Positions 17,239 to 26,340 are shown, numbered from the stretch's first letter. The stretch: 64,000 nucleotides of DNA from Candidatus Rokuibacteriota bacterium (GCA_016200085.1 JACQFL010000008.1:1-64000); one strand, 5' to 3'. Notes: generated from the letters alone by a model not told the origin. Program-made: numbers and translations.

Positions 17239-17967
17239 GTGAGCAAGAGGTTCTCCGATCAACGCGCGTTCAAGGCGTGGAACGACGTCATGGTCGCCCG
17301 GTTCGACCCGGACCGCTTCCACGAGCACCCGAGCCCGTTCGTCCGCTACGTCGAGAACACCCGCATCCGGCGCACCTTCGCTCTGCTCGCCGCGCGCCCG
17401 GAGCACCGCGTGCTGGAGGTCGGCTGCGGCGCCGGCCATCTGCTCGCGCGACTGCCGGCGGGGCGCCGGTGCGGCCTCGATCTCTCCGACGTGCTCCTGC
17501 ACAAGGCCGCCCGGCGCGCGGGCCGCCTCGCCAGCCTCGTGCAGGGCGACGCCCAGAGCCTGCCGTTCCGGGCCGGGGCGTGGGACCGCGTGTACTGCTC
17601 GGAGGTGCTGGAGCACCTCGCCGATCCGCCGGCGGCGCTCGCCGAGATCGCGCGCGTCGTGCGCCCGGGCGGCGTCGCGGTGGTCTCCGTGCCGAACGAG
17701 GCCCTCATCAACCTGTTGAAGGCCGTGGTGCGGCGGAGCGGCCTGCAGCGCGTGGTCATGCGGACGGGACCCGGCGACTACGCGATGCCCGAGCGCATGG
17801 ACGACGAGTGGCACCTGCACGCGTTCGACCGGGCGGCCCTGCTCGCGATCATGCCGCCGGGCCTGCGCGTCGCGCGGGTGGAGGCGATCCCGTTCGCCTG
17901 GCTTCCGCTCCGTTACGTGGTGCGCTGCGAGCGGGCGGAGGGTGGCGCGCGGGGGGAGAGCGCGTGA
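17239..17967 (+). CDS. SAM-dependent methyltransferase, class I
   Basis: Protein of 242 residues. Motif I is VLEVGCGAGHLLARL (about 57-71), followed by CGLDLSDVLL, GDAQSLPFRAGAWDRVYCSEVLEHL (motif II region) and VVRPGGVAVVSVPNE (post-II), the usual layout of Methyltransf_11 enzymes. GTG at 17239 is preferred; another GTG at 17212 is possible. Its stop overlaps the next gene's GTG (GTGA), so it is coupled to the glycosyltransferase and probably acts on a surface polysaccharide or lipid precursor. Confidence 0.82.
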   Translation: MSKRFSDQRAFKAWNDVMVARFDPDRFHEHPSPFVRYVENTRIRRTFALLAARPEHRVLEVGCGAGHLLARLPAGRRCGLDLSDVLLHKAARRAGRLASLVQGDAQSLPFRAGAWDRVYCSEVLEHLADPPAALAEIARVVRPGGVAVVSVPNEALINLLKAVVRRSGLQRVVMRTGPGDYAMPERMDDEWHLHAFDRAALLAIMPPGLRVARVEAIPFAWLPLRYVVRCERAEGGARGESA

Positions 17968-18947
17968 GCCCCGCCGACGGGCTGTCGGTCGTCCTGCCCG
18001 TGCTGAACGAGCGGGAGAGCCTCGAGCCGCTGCACGAGCGCATCACGGCCGCCCTCGAGCCGCTCGATCGCGAGTACGAGGTGCTCTACGTCGACGACGG
18101 CAGCACCGACGGCTCGTGGGAGGTCCTCCGGCGCCTCGCGGCCGCCGACGGCCGCGTGCGCCTGGTGCGGCTGCGCCGCAACTTCGGCCAGACCGCGGCC
18201 CTGGCGGCCGGTCTCGCGCACTCGCGCCATCCGATCCTGATAACGCTCGACGCCGATCTGCAGAACGACCCGGGCGACATCCCGCGGCTGGTGGCGAAGC
18301 TCGAGCAGGGCTACGACGTCGTGTCGGGGTGGCGCCGCGTTCGCCACGATCGGTGGCTGACGCGGACCCTGCCCTCGAGGATCGCGAACTTCCTCATCCG
18401 CAAGGTCAGCGGGGTGGAGCTGCACGACTTCGGCTGCACGCTGAAGGCCTGCCGGCGGGAGGTCGCCGGTGACGTGAGCCTGCTCGGCGACATGCACCGG
18501 TTCGTGCCCGTCCTCGCCGCCTGGGTGGGGGCGCGCATCGCCGAGCTGGAGGTGACCCATCACGACCGCGCCCACGGGACCTCGAAGTACGGGCTGCTGC
18601 GGACGTACAAGGTGCTCATCGACCTCGTCACCCTGAAGTTCATCGGTGATTTCTCGACGCGGCCGAACTACGTGTTCGGCACCTTCGGGCTCCTGAGCCT
18701 CGGCCTCGGGCTGGCCTCCCTCGTCGTGGTCGCGTACCGGCTCTTCGTCCTCCGCCGGCTGGAGGCGACGCCCCTCGTCTTCTTCATGGTCGTCTTCTTC
18801 CTCACCGGCGTGTTCTCGCTCTTCATCGGGCTGCTCGCCGAGATCGTCATCCGCGGGTTCCACGAGACGCAGCGGAAGCCCACGTACTACGTGCGCGAGA
18901 CCGTGGGCGTCGCCGCCGCGGCCGACGATGTGCGGGATCGTCGGTAA
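17964..18947 (+). CDS. Polyprenyl-phosphate glycosyltransferase (ArnC/DPM1-like GT2)
   Basis: Protein of 327 residues. GT-A domain with LSVVLPVLNERESLEPL, VLYVDDGSTDGSWE, and the DADLQNDPGDIP motif, which is diagnostic of the ArnC/GtrB group transferring sugar to undecaprenyl phosphate. HDFGCTLKACRRE and RAHGTSKYG are also typical. Two C-terminal helices (about 240-300) anchor it to the membrane. It overlaps the methyltransferase stop by GTGA and the following asnB start by 20 nt. It likely provides a lipid-linked sugar for the GT-C protein encoded divergently. Confidence 0.88.
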   Translation: MSPADGLSVVLPVLNERESLEPLHERITAALEPLDREYEVLYVDDGSTDGSWEVLRRLAAADGRVRLVRLRRNFGQTAALAAGLAHSRHPILITLDADLQNDPGDIPRLVAKLEQGYDVVSGWRRVRHDRWLTRTLPSRIANFLIRKVSGVELHDFGCTLKACRREVAGDVSLLGDMHRFVPVLAAWVGARIAELEVTHHDRAHGTSKYGLLRTYKVLIDLVTLKFIGDFSTRPNYVFGTFGLLSLGLGLASLVVVAYRLFVLRRLEATPLVFFMVVFFLTGVFSLFIGLLAEIVIRGFHETQRKPTYYVRETVGVAAAADDVRDRR

Positions 18948-20814
18948 CGTCTTCGCCGCCGGCGACCGGACGCCGGCCCTCGAGGTCCTGCGGCGCATGG
19001 CCGGCCGCCTGCGCCACCGCGGCCCCGACGACGAGGGCTTCGTGGTGGCGGGCCGCGGGGGGCTCGGCCTGCGCCGGCTGAGCATCATCGACCTCGCCGG
19101 CGGCCGGCAGCCCATGACGGGCGAGACGGGGCGCGCGTGGGTCGTGTGCAACGGAGAGATCTACAACCACCGGGAGCTCACCGAGGAGCTCCGCGCGGCC
19201 GGGCACCGCTTCACCACGCGCTCGGACACCGAGGTCATCGTCCACGGGTGGGAGGAGTACGGCCTCGGCGTCCTCGAGCGGCTCGAGGGCATGTTCGCGA
19301 TCGCGATCTGGGACGAGTCGACCCGCACGCTCATGCTCGCGCGCGACCGGGCCGGCATCAAGCCGCTCTACTACGCGCTGCTCGCCGACCAGCTCGTGTT
19401 CGCCTCCGAGCTCGGGGCCATGCTCGAGCATCCCGCCGTCGACCGCGCGCTCGACCTCGCCGGCCTCTCGTGCTATCTCGCGCACGAGTACGTGCCGGCC
19501 CCGCGCGCGATCCTGCGCCACGTCCGCAAGCTGCGCGCCGGCCACTGGCTGACGTACACCGACGGGCGCGCGAAGGTCGAGCCGTACTGGGACGTGGCGC
19601 CCGGCCCCGCCCGGGCCGTCGGCGCGGGCGAGGCGGTGGCCGAGCTGCGCCGGGCCCTCGACACGGTGGTGCGCCAGCACCTCATCAGCGACGTGCCGCT
19701 GGGCGTGTTCCTGTCCGGGGGCATCGACTCCAGCACGGTCGCCGCCTTCGCCGCGCGCCACGTCGGGCGGCTGAAGACGTTCGCCATCGGGTTCGAGGAC
19801 CGCTCGTTCGACGAGTCCGCCCGCGCGCGCCGCGTGGCGCGCGCGCTCGGCACCGAGCACCACGAGGAGACCGTGGGTCCGCGCGCCGGCCTGGAGCTGA
19901 TCGCGCGCCTGCCCGACCTGCTCGACGAGCCGCTGGGGGACGCCTCACTGCTCCCGACGTACCTGCTCTCGCGCTTCGCGCGCGCGTCGGTGACCGTCGC
20001 GCTGTCGGGGGACGGCGGCGACGAGCTGTTCGCCGGCTACCCGACGTACCCGGCGCACCGCCTCGCCCGCGCGTACGCGCGCGTGCCGGCGCTCGTCCGC
20101 GAGCGCGTCGTGCGGCCGCTCGTCGCCCTCCTGCCCGTCTCCGGCGGCGACCTGAGCCTCGACTTCAGGCTGAAGCGCTTCGTGGCCGGCATCGGGCTCG
20201 GCGAGGTGGAGCGGCACGCGGCCTGGATGGGATCGTTCACGCCCGCCGAGCAGCGCGAGCTCTTCACGGCCGACACGCTCGCGCGCCTGCCCGCGTCCCC
20301 GTCGTACGAGGCCTTCCACGAGATCAGCGCGCCCGCGGCGGCCGCCACGCCGCTGGCCCGGCTGCTCTATCTCGATTTCAAGACCTATCTCGGCGACGGG
20401 GTCCTGGCGAAGGTCGACCGCGCGAGCATGGCCTGCTCGCTCGAGGTCCGCGTGCCGCTCCTCGACCGCCGCATCGTCGAGCTGGCGGCGAGCCTGCCCG
20501 ACGCGCTCAAGCTGCGCGGCTTCACCACGAAGTACCTGCTACGGCGGCTGGCGTCCGAGTTCCTGCCGGGCGACATCGTCCGGCGGGGCAAGAAGGGCTT
20601 CGGTGTCCCGCTCGCCCGCTGGTTCCGCCACGACCTCGCCGGCCTGCTCGGCGACGTCCTGAGCCCCGAGCGGCTACGTCGCGAAGGCCTCTTCCGGCCG
20701 CACGTCGTCGAGCGGCTCGTCACCGAGCACCGCCAGGGCCGCCACGATCACCGCAAGAAGCTGTACACGCTGCTCGCCTGGGAGCTCTGGGCCGCGCGCT
20801 ACCGGCCGGCGTGA
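18928..20814 (+). CDS. asnB: Glutamine-hydrolysing asparagine synthetase
   Basis: Protein of 628 residues. MCGIVGNVF gives the N-terminal nucleophile Cys2 of the class II glutaminase domain, with RHRGPDDEG and NGEIYNH. The C-terminal synthetase domain has the PP-loop FLSGGIDSSTVAA (about 265) and ALSGDGGDELFAGY. It transfers ammonia from glutamine to a carboxylate. In surface-polysaccharide neighbourhoods such enzymes often amidate sugar acids or work in exopolysaccharide loci rather than only making asparagine. It overlaps the preceding gene by 20 nt, supporting an operon with the glycosyltransferase. Confidence 0.9.
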   Translation: MCGIVGNVFAAGDRTPALEVLRRMAGRLRHRGPDDEGFVVAGRGGLGLRRLSIIDLAGGRQPMTGETGRAWVVCNGEIYNHRELTEELRAAGHRFTTRSDTEVIVHGWEEYGLGVLERLEGMFAIAIWDESTRTLMLARDRAGIKPLYYALLADQLVFASELGAMLEHPAVDRALDLAGLSCYLAHEYVPAPRAILRHVRKLRAGHWLTYTDGRAKVEPYWDVAPGPARAVGAGEAVAELRRALDTVVRQHLISDVPLGVFLSGGIDSSTVAAFAARHVGRLKTFAIGFEDRSFDESARARRVARALGTEHHEETVGPRAGLELIARLPDLLDEPLGDASLLPTYLLSRFARASVTVALSGDGGDELFAGYPTYPAHRLARAYARVPALVRERVVRPLVALLPVSGGDLSLDFRLKRFVAGIGLGEVERHAAWMGSFTPAEQRELFTADTLARLPASPSYEAFHEISAPAAAATPLARLLYLDFKTYLGDGVLAKVDRASMACSLEVRVPLLDRRIVELAASLPDALKLRGFTTKYLLRRLASEFLPGDIVRRGKKGFGVPLARWFRHDLAGLLGDVLSPERLRREGLFRPHVVERLVTEHRQGRHDHRKKLYTLLAWELWAARYRPA

Positions 20815-20872
20815 CCGCGCCCGGATGCTAGACTGGCGGGGACGCGTCGCGCGGACACGTCGGGAGGACGGA

Positions 20873-21973
20873 GTGCACGAGGAGCATCGAGCGGCCGCCG
20901 GCGTCCCGGACGAGCGGGTCGCGCTCCGGCGGCGGATCGCCGAGCTGGAGGCGCTCGAGGCCCGGCACCAGGAAGCCGAGGCCAAGCTGGCCCGGCTCGC
21001 CAGCTTCCCCGAGCAGAACCCCAACGCCGTCATCGAGACGGACGCCGCCGGCCGCGTGACCTACCTGAACCCCGTCGCCCAGGCGCAGTTCCCCGAGCTG
21101 TGGCGAGAGGGGTTCGCCCATCCCATCCTCCGGGGAGTCGAGGCGATCCTGGCGGGGTTCCAGAGCGGCGAGCGGGCGTACGTCGCGCGCGAGATCGAGT
21201 CGGGGAACGCGATCTACGAGGAGAAGATCTGCTACACGCGCGAGGATGACGTGGTGCGCCTGCGCGTCTACGTTCACGACATCACGCGGCGCAAGCTCGC
21301 GGAAGCGGCCATCCAGAAGCTCGCCAAGCGCGTGGTCTTCGCCCAGGAGGCCGAGCGCCATCGCATCTCGCGGGAGCTCCACGACGAGGCCGGCCAGGCC
21401 CTGACCGCGCTGAAGCTCTCGCTCGAGCTCTTGATGGCCGACCTGCCATCGGACACGGACGTCCTGCGCCAGAACCTTCACGAGGCGGTCGCCCTGACCG
21501 ACACCACCCGCGAGCGCATCCGCTCGCTCGCGCGGGGGCTGCGGCCGCCGGCGCTCGACACGCTGGGGCTGAACCTCACGCTCGAGGCGTTCTGCCGCGA
21601 CTTCGCCAGGCGGACCCAGCTCGCCGTCCAGTACGAGGGGGCCGAGGTGGAGGGGCTCTCGGACGCGATGACGATCGCGCTCTATCGCGTCCTGCAGGAG
21701 GCGCTGACGAACGTGGTGCGCCACGCGCAGGCCACGGGCGTGGAGGTGCGGCTCGTGCACGACGCCCGCACGGTGCAGCTCATCGTCGCCGACAACGGAC
21801 GGGGGTTCGACGGGAGCATGGAGAGCGCGGTGCCGGGGGGGGAGCTCGCGGGGATCGGGCTTCAGGGCATCCAGGAGCGGCTGGAGCTGTTCGGTGGGCG
21901 CCTCGAGGTCGCGTCGTCGCCGGGGCGGGGCACCCGGCTGCTCGTGCACCTCCCGCTCGAGGAGCGCGCGTGA
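20873..21973 (+). CDS. NarX-type sensor histidine kinase with PAS domain
   Basis: Protein of 366 residues without membrane helices. An N-terminal coiled coil (RIAELEALEARHQEAEAK) is followed by a PAS-like domain (AVIETDAAGRVTYLNPVAQ) and a PAC-type segment (RVYVHDITRRKLAE). The HisKA_3 dimerisation helix has the phospho-acceptor His in ERHRISRELHDEAGQALTAL. The ATPase domain has LQEALTNVVRHA and ADNGRGFD, then GIGLQGIQERLELFGG. GTG at 20873 has GGGAGG 9 nt upstream. It is coupled by a 4-nt overlap to the response regulator and senses a cytoplasmic signal. Confidence 0.88.
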   Translation: MHEEHRAAAGVPDERVALRRRIAELEALEARHQEAEAKLARLASFPEQNPNAVIETDAAGRVTYLNPVAQAQFPELWREGFAHPILRGVEAILAGFQSGERAYVAREIESGNAIYEEKICYTREDDVVRLRVYVHDITRRKLAEAAIQKLAKRVVFAQEAERHRISRELHDEAGQALTALKLSLELLMADLPSDTDVLRQNLHEAVALTDTTRERIRSLARGLRPPALDTLGLNLTLEAFCRDFARRTQLAVQYEGAEVEGLSDAMTIALYRVLQEALTNVVRHAQATGVEVRLVHDARTVQLIVADNGRGFDGSMESAVPGGELAGIGLQGIQERLELFGGRLEVASSPGRGTRLLVHLPLEERA

Positions 21974-22623
21974 TCCGGGTGGTCATCGCCGACGACCACC
22001 ACCTGGTGCGCGAGGGGATCCGGGCGCTCCTGGAGAAAGCGGACGACATCGAGGTCGTCGGCGAGGCGGCGGACGGCGAGGAGGCGATCGCCCACGTGGA
22101 GCGGCTCGTTCCCGACGTGGTGGTCATGGACATCGCCATGCTGCGGCTGAACGGCCTGCAGGCGCTGGAGCGGGTCCGCGCCCTCGGCGTGGCGACCCAG
22201 GTCGTGATGCTGTCGATGTACTCCGACGACGCGGTGGTGCGTCAGGCGCTCCAGCACGGCGCCAAGGGCTACGTGCTGAAGGGGTCGGTCTCGGAAGAGC
22301 TGCTGCTCGCGATCCGCGCGGCCAGCCGCGGCGCGACGTACCTGAGCCCGACCGTCTCCGACACGATCCTGGGCGACGTGTCGGGCTCGCCGTCCGGCGC
22401 CCGGGCGCCGAGCGCGGTCGAGCAGCTCACCCCGCGCGAGCAGGAAATCCTCCAGTGCATCACCAGGGGGTTCACGAACGGCAAGATCGCCGAGGCGATG
22501 GGCATCAGCATCAAGACGGTGGAGCGACACCGGACGAATCTCATGGCGAAGCTGGACGCGCACAACCTCGTGGAGCTGATCCGCGTGGCCGTGAAGCAGC
22601 GCCTGATCCGTCTCGAGGAGTAA
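21970..22623 (+). CDS. NarL/FixJ-type response regulator
   Basis: Protein of 217 residues. The receiver domain starts IRVVIADDHHLVREGIRALL with acidic pocket DD, the phospho-acceptor Asp in DVVVMDIAML (about 54) and the conserved Lys in AKGYVLKGS (about 103). The C-terminal LuxR helix-turn-helix is LTPREQEILQCITRGFTNGKIAEAMGI followed by KTVERHRTNLMAKL. The usual Pro after MDI.M is Leu here, a minor oddity. It is the partner of the upstream kinase (GTGA overlap) and ends convergent with the ABC operon. Targets unknown. Confidence 0.92.
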   Translation: MIRVVIADDHHLVREGIRALLEKADDIEVVGEAADGEEAIAHVERLVPDVVVMDIAMLRLNGLQALERVRALGVATQVVMLSMYSDDAVVRQALQHGAKGYVLKGSVSEELLLAIRAASRGATYLSPTVSDTILGDVSGSPSGARAPSAVEQLTPREQEILQCITRGFTNGKIAEAMGISIKTVERHRTNLMAKLDAHNLVELIRVAVKQRLIRLEE

Positions 22624-22631
22624 GGCGCGAG

Positions 22632-23372
22632 CTACGCGCCCAGCGTTCGGAGGATGTCCTCCTTCAGCTGTACCGCCTCGGGGCTCGACAGCTTGCGGGG
22701 ATGGGGGAACGGCACGTCGACGATGCCCTCGATCCGCGCCGGGCGGGCAGACAGGATCAGGATCCGATCGGCGAGGTGGATGGCCTCCTCCACGTCGTGC
22801 GTCACCAGGAGGCAGGTGGGGCGCTCCTGGGCGAGGATGCGCCGCAGCTCGAGACGCATCCGGAAGCGCGTGAGGGCGTCGAGGGCCGCGAGCGGCTCGT
22901 CCATGTAGAGGATCTCCGGACGGGGCGCGAGGGCGCGGGCCACCTCGACCCGCTTGAGCATCCCGCCCGAGAGCTCGTGGGGATACGCGTTCTCGAACCC
23001 CTCGAGCCCCACCAGGTGCGCGTAATGGTCGGCCAGGCGCCGGCGCTCGGCGATCGGCTGGCCTCTCAGGCCGAACATGACGTTCTGCCGGACGGTCAGC
23101 CAGGGGAAGACCGATCCGAGCTGCGAGATCACGATGCCGCGCGGGCTCGGCCCGGTCACCGGGATGCCGTCGATGCTGACCTCACCCTCGTCGGGCCGTT
23201 CGAAGCCGGCGATGATGTTGAGCAGCGTGGTCTTGCCGCAGCCCGACGGGCCCACCAGGGCCACGAAGTCGCCGTCCCCGACGGCGAAGTCGATGCCCTC
23301 CAGCACCGGGAGCGCGCCCCTCGACGTCCCGAAGGACTTCGCGACGTTCTTGACCCGGATCTTATCGGCCAT
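22632..23372 (-). CDS. ABC ATPase, nitrate/sulfonate/taurine type
   Basis: Cytoplasmic ATPase of 246 residues. Walker A is GPSGCGKTTLLNII, the Q-loop SQLGSVFPWLTV, the signature LSGGMLKRVEVARAL (normally LSGGMrQRv), Walker B ILYMDEPLAALDA and the switch His in LLVTHDVEEAI. It belongs to the SsuB/TauB/NrtD group. Start overlaps the permease gene end by 11 nt. It powers the importer formed with the upstream permease and the selenocysteine-type binding protein. Confidence 0.92.
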   Translation of the reverse strand: MADKIRVKNVAKSFGTSRGALPVLEGIDFAVGDGDFVALVGPSGCGKTTLLNIIAGFERPDEGEVSIDGIPVTGPSPRGIVISQLGSVFPWLTVRQNVMFGLRGQPIAERRRLADHYAHLVGLEGFENAYPHELSGGMLKRVEVARALAPRPEILYMDEPLAALDALTRFRMRLELRRILAQERPTCLLVTHDVEEAIHLADRILILSARPARIEGIVDVPFPHPRKLSSPEAVQLKEDILRTLGA

Positions 23373-24138
23373 AGCGCCACCGCACCTCCTTCAGACCCTC
23401 GAGCCGCCGGATGAGGCCGTCGAGGAGCAATCCGAAGACGCCGATGAGCACCATGCCGGCCACCACGAGGTCGTACCGGTTCCCGGCGTTGCGCGAGTCC
23501 ATGATCAGGAAGCCCAGCCCGGAATTGAGCGCGATCATCTCGGCCGCGACGAGGACGAGCCACGCGACACCCAGGCTCACGCGCATGCCGACGATGATGT
23601 GGGGCACCGCCGCCGGGAAGACGACGAGGCGGAACAGCGTGAGCCCCGAGACCCCGAAGTTGCGGGCGGCCCGGATGTATTGCTGGTCGATCGTGTGCGC
23701 CCCGGTGGTGGCGTTGACGACCATGGGGAAGAACGCCGACAGGAAGATGAGGAACATCGGGGAGAAGTCGCCCACCCCGAACCAGATGATCGCGAGCGGA
23801 ATCCAGGCGATCGGCGAGATGGGGCGCAGGATCTGGATGAGGGGATTGACCGCCGTGAAGATGCCCTTGAACCATCCCATGCAGATACCGAGCGGGATCG
23901 CCAGCGCCGCGGCAATCAGGTAGCCGACGAGCACCCGGTAGAGCGACGAGGTCACGTGCTTGATGAGCAGGCCTTCCCGGGCCAGCTCGACGAGGCCGGC
24001 CCCGACCTGCCAGGGCGTGGGCACGATCAGGCTCCGCGTGCTCACCACGGCGAGCCACCACGCGCCGATGAAGAGCGCGATGAGGGGCAGGGGGCCGAGC
24101 AGCGTCGATCGCACCGCCGCGGCGGACGGACGCATCAT
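23362..24138 (-). CDS. ABC permease, SsuC/TauC type
   Basis: Inner-membrane permease of 258 residues with about six helices. The EAA loop is seen as TIDQQYIRAARNFGVSG followed by LTLFRLVVFPAAVPHI, and the C-terminal MVLIGVFGLLLDGLIRRLE is typical of this family. ATG at 24138 overlaps the preceding stop (ATGATG), so it is translationally coupled to the SCO-PCuAC gene. Works with the ATPase encoded next. Confidence 0.9.
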   Translation of the reverse strand: MMRPSAAAVRSTLLGPLPLIALFIGAWWLAVVSTRSLIVPTPWQVGAGLVELAREGLLIKHVTSSLYRVLVGYLIAAALAIPLGICMGWFKGIFTAVNPLIQILRPISPIAWIPLAIIWFGVGDFSPMFLIFLSAFFPMVVNATTGAHTIDQQYIRAARNFGVSGLTLFRLVVFPAAVPHIIVGMRVSLGVAWLVLVAAEMIALNSGLGFLIMDSRNAGNRYDLVVAGMVLIGVFGLLLDGLIRRLEGLKEVRWRYGR

Positions 24139-25160
24139 TTCTTGCGGACGGTGACGCGGGTGGCGACGTCGCCGGCGCGGTCGAAGGTGAGGGTGACGGG
24201 AAGCGTCGCGCCGGGCCGGGTCGCCGGCTTCCGCCCCATGCACATCAGGTGCAACCCGCCCGGCTTCAGCTCCACGCGGCCGCCCGCCGGCACGTCGATG
24301 ACGCCGGCGGCGACCGGTCGCATGCCCAGCGCGCCGCTCGCGTCGCGGTGATACTCGTAGAGGTGGAGCATCTCGCACGCCGCCGAGCGGACGGCGACGA
24401 GCCGGTCGGGCTCGCTTCCCGCGTTCTGGATCGTCATGTAGAGTTCGCTCGACTCGACCAGGGGCGGCAGCACCGGCGTCCACGAGTCCTCGACGGTGAC
24501 TCCTGGTCGGCCGCCCGCCGCCACCGTGCGCACGGAGGAGGCCGCGGCGCCCGGCGCCGAGAGCAGCTGCGCGAGGTCCTCGGCCATGGCCCGGGCCTGG
24601 GTGCCGTAGGGAAAGACCAGGCGCGTGAAGCCTTCCGCGTCCACGGCGATGACGATGCTCGTGTGGTCGATCGCGTACCCGGAGCCGTCCGTCGCGTCGG
24701 TCTTCCGCACGTACACGCCGTAGCGCGCGGCCACGGCGGCGATCTCCTGCGGGGTGCCGGTCATCCCCAGGAACGACGGATGGAAGTGCGTCAGGAAGGC
24801 GGTGAGCCGCGGCGGCGCGTCGCGCTCGGGATCGACGGACACCATGACGACCTGCACGCGCCGGGCCTTCTGCGGGCCGAGCTCGCCGAGGGCCTGGGCG
24901 ATCTCGGTGAGCGTGGTCGGGCAGATGCCCGGGCAGTGGGTGTAGCCGAAGTAGAGCAGCACGAGCTTGCCGCGAAGGGCGCTGAGGCGCTGCCGCTGGC
25001 CGGACTGGCTGGTCAGCTCGAAGTCGGGCGCCCGCGTCGGCGACTGGCTGGCGATGCCGTGGAGCTTGGGGGCGCGCTCCTCGGCGCGCCCGGGCGCGGC
25101 GACACCGAGCGAGCCCACGAGGACGACCAGCGCGACGAGAAGCCGTCCACCGACCTTCAT
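24135..25160 (-). CDS. SCO1/SenC-PCuAC copper chaperone fusion
   Basis: Exported protein of 341 residues with signal peptide (1-26). Residues about 40-195 are a SCO1/SenC thioredoxin-fold domain with the copper-binding CPGICP (CxxxC) after LVLLYFGYTH and the ligand His in YAIDHTSIV. Residues about 215-340 are a PCuAC domain with the Met/His copper site: MLHLYEYH, then GMRPV, then PGGLHLMCMG. Both domains normally deliver Cu(I) to the cytochrome c oxidase Cu-A centre and are usually separate neighbours. Here they are fused and sit inside an ABC importer operon, coupled by 4-nt overlaps on both sides. This suggests that the importer handles copper, a copper ligand or a thiol-reactive substrate; that link is inference. 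Confidence 0.9.
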   Translation of the reverse strand: MKVGGRLLVALVVLVGSLGVAAPGRAEERAPKLHGIASQSPTRAPDFELTSQSGQRQRLSALRGKLVLLYFGYTHCPGICPTTLTEIAQALGELGPQKARRVQVVMVSVDPERDAPPRLTAFLTHFHPSFLGMTGTPQEIAAVAARYGVYVRKTDATDGSGYAIDHTSIVIAVDAEGFTRLVFPYGTQARAMAEDLAQLLSAPGAAASSVRTVAAGGRPGVTVEDSWTPVLPPLVESSELYMTIQNAGSEPDRLVAVRSAACEMLHLYEYHRDASGALGMRPVAAGVIDVPAGGRVELKPGGLHLMCMGRKPATRPGATLPVTLTFDRAGDVATRVTVRKK

Positions 25161-26218
25161 TTCGTGATGGTGATGTCCACGGGCTTGGCGTTCTTCACGA
25201 AGCTCTCGTCCACGTACTTCTCGTAGGGCACGGGCCGCGTGATGATGCCGGCCTCCAGCGAGAGCTGCATGATCTCGTCGAACTCCTTGCGCACGAGCCG
25301 GAGGTCGCCGTAGGTGACCCGGTCCGGCGGGTTGCTGAGCACGAAGCGCAGCACGTCGGCCTTCTGATTGAAGAAGCGCGCGCCGGCCGCCACGTCGGCC
25401 GCGGTGGACCGGTTGTCCGCCGAGCGATCGATCCAGGTCCCCGAGGCCATCACGTAGTCCACGAGCTGCTGGACCCGGGCGCGCTCGTTGCGGATCAGCT
25501 CCTCGCGCACGGTGAGCACGCAGCAGATGTAGTTCGGCCACTCGTTGCGCGTCATGTAGAGCGGCCGCGCGTATCCCGCCTTCTCGGCCACGGCGCCGAA
25601 CGGCTCGCCCGTCGCGTACGCGCTGACCGCGCCGGCGTAGAGGGCGGCGGGCATGTCGGGCGGGTTCATCTCCACGATCTCCACGTCGCTCATCGCCATG
25701 CCGTGCTGCTTGAGGAGTCGCCGCACGAACAGGTAGTCGACGGCGAACCGGCTCGGGATGGCCACCCGCTTGCCCTTGAGGTCCTTCATGCTCTTCGCCG
25801 GAGAGTCGGTCTTGACCATCACGACCGCGCCCGATCGATGGCCGAGCGCGACGATCTTCACCGGCACGCCCTTGTCCGCCAGCTCCATGGCGAGGGGGGC
25901 GAGGAAGTACGCCGCCTTGATCCGGTTGGCCATCAGCGATTCCTTCAGCTCGGGCCAGCCGCTGAACTTGGCGTACTCCGCGAGTCCCTCGGGCAGGATC
26001 TTGCCCGTCTTCGCGGCGTGCTCGATCGCCGAACAGGCGACCGGGAGCGTGAGGTTTCAGGTGACGGGCAGCCCGCCGACCTTCAACGGATCGGCCGCCC
26101 CGCTGGCCAGTACGATACCGAGCACCACGGTGGCCGCGCCGCCGATCGCCCAGACGCGCCGGGACCACCAGCGCCGCGACCTCACACGCCCCGTGACTTC
26201 GACCGTCGCTGTGCCCAT
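25157..26218 (-). CDS. NMT1/NrtA-type ABC binding protein with in-frame TGA (Sec54?)
   Basis: Periplasmic binding protein, 353 residues if the TGA at 26057-26059 is decoded. It begins with a basic region and a hydrophobic signal/anchor (WAIGGAATVVLGIVLASG), then KVGGLPVT-U-NLTLPVACSA, then FSGWPELKESLMANRIKAAYFLAP, GHRSGAVVMVKTDSP and AIPSRFAVDYLF. From memory, related ABC binding proteins carry Cys at exactly this place (LPVTCxLTxPV). The downstream reading is uninterrupted and highly typical, and a SECIS-like hairpin follows the TGA. I therefore read it as selenocysteine rather than a nonsense mutation. Start uncertain (ATG 26218, GTG 26248 or GTG 26185; none has a strong ribosome-binding site). 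First gene of the importer operon. Confidence 0.75.
26023..26043 (-). promoter_or_regulatory. Candidate bacterial SECIS hairpin in binding-protein gene
   Basis: Reading the minus strand, the stem CGGTCGCC, loop TGTTC and stem GGCGATCG follow the TGA after a 13-nt spacer. This is an 8-bp stem with one G-U pair. The apical loop starts 21 nt after the TGA and has G as its second base, fitting the general bacterial SECIS rules. Confidence 0.55.
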
Positions 26219-26340
26219 CGAGAGGTCGACTATGCGGGACGCACCCACGGCCCGGTCAATCCGGGAGCGCCCTCACCGGCTATGGGGTCTTGCCCTCACG
26301 CCCGGAAACCGGCCACGACGCTCGGGGAGCGGGCCTCGGG

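Noticed and set aside
26057-26059. Nonsense mutation in the ABC binding-protein gene
   Set aside because: Downstream sequence is fully conserved in style and coupled to an intact operon, and the codon aligns with a Cys recalled from relatives. Kept at moderate confidence because the Cys alignment is from memory.
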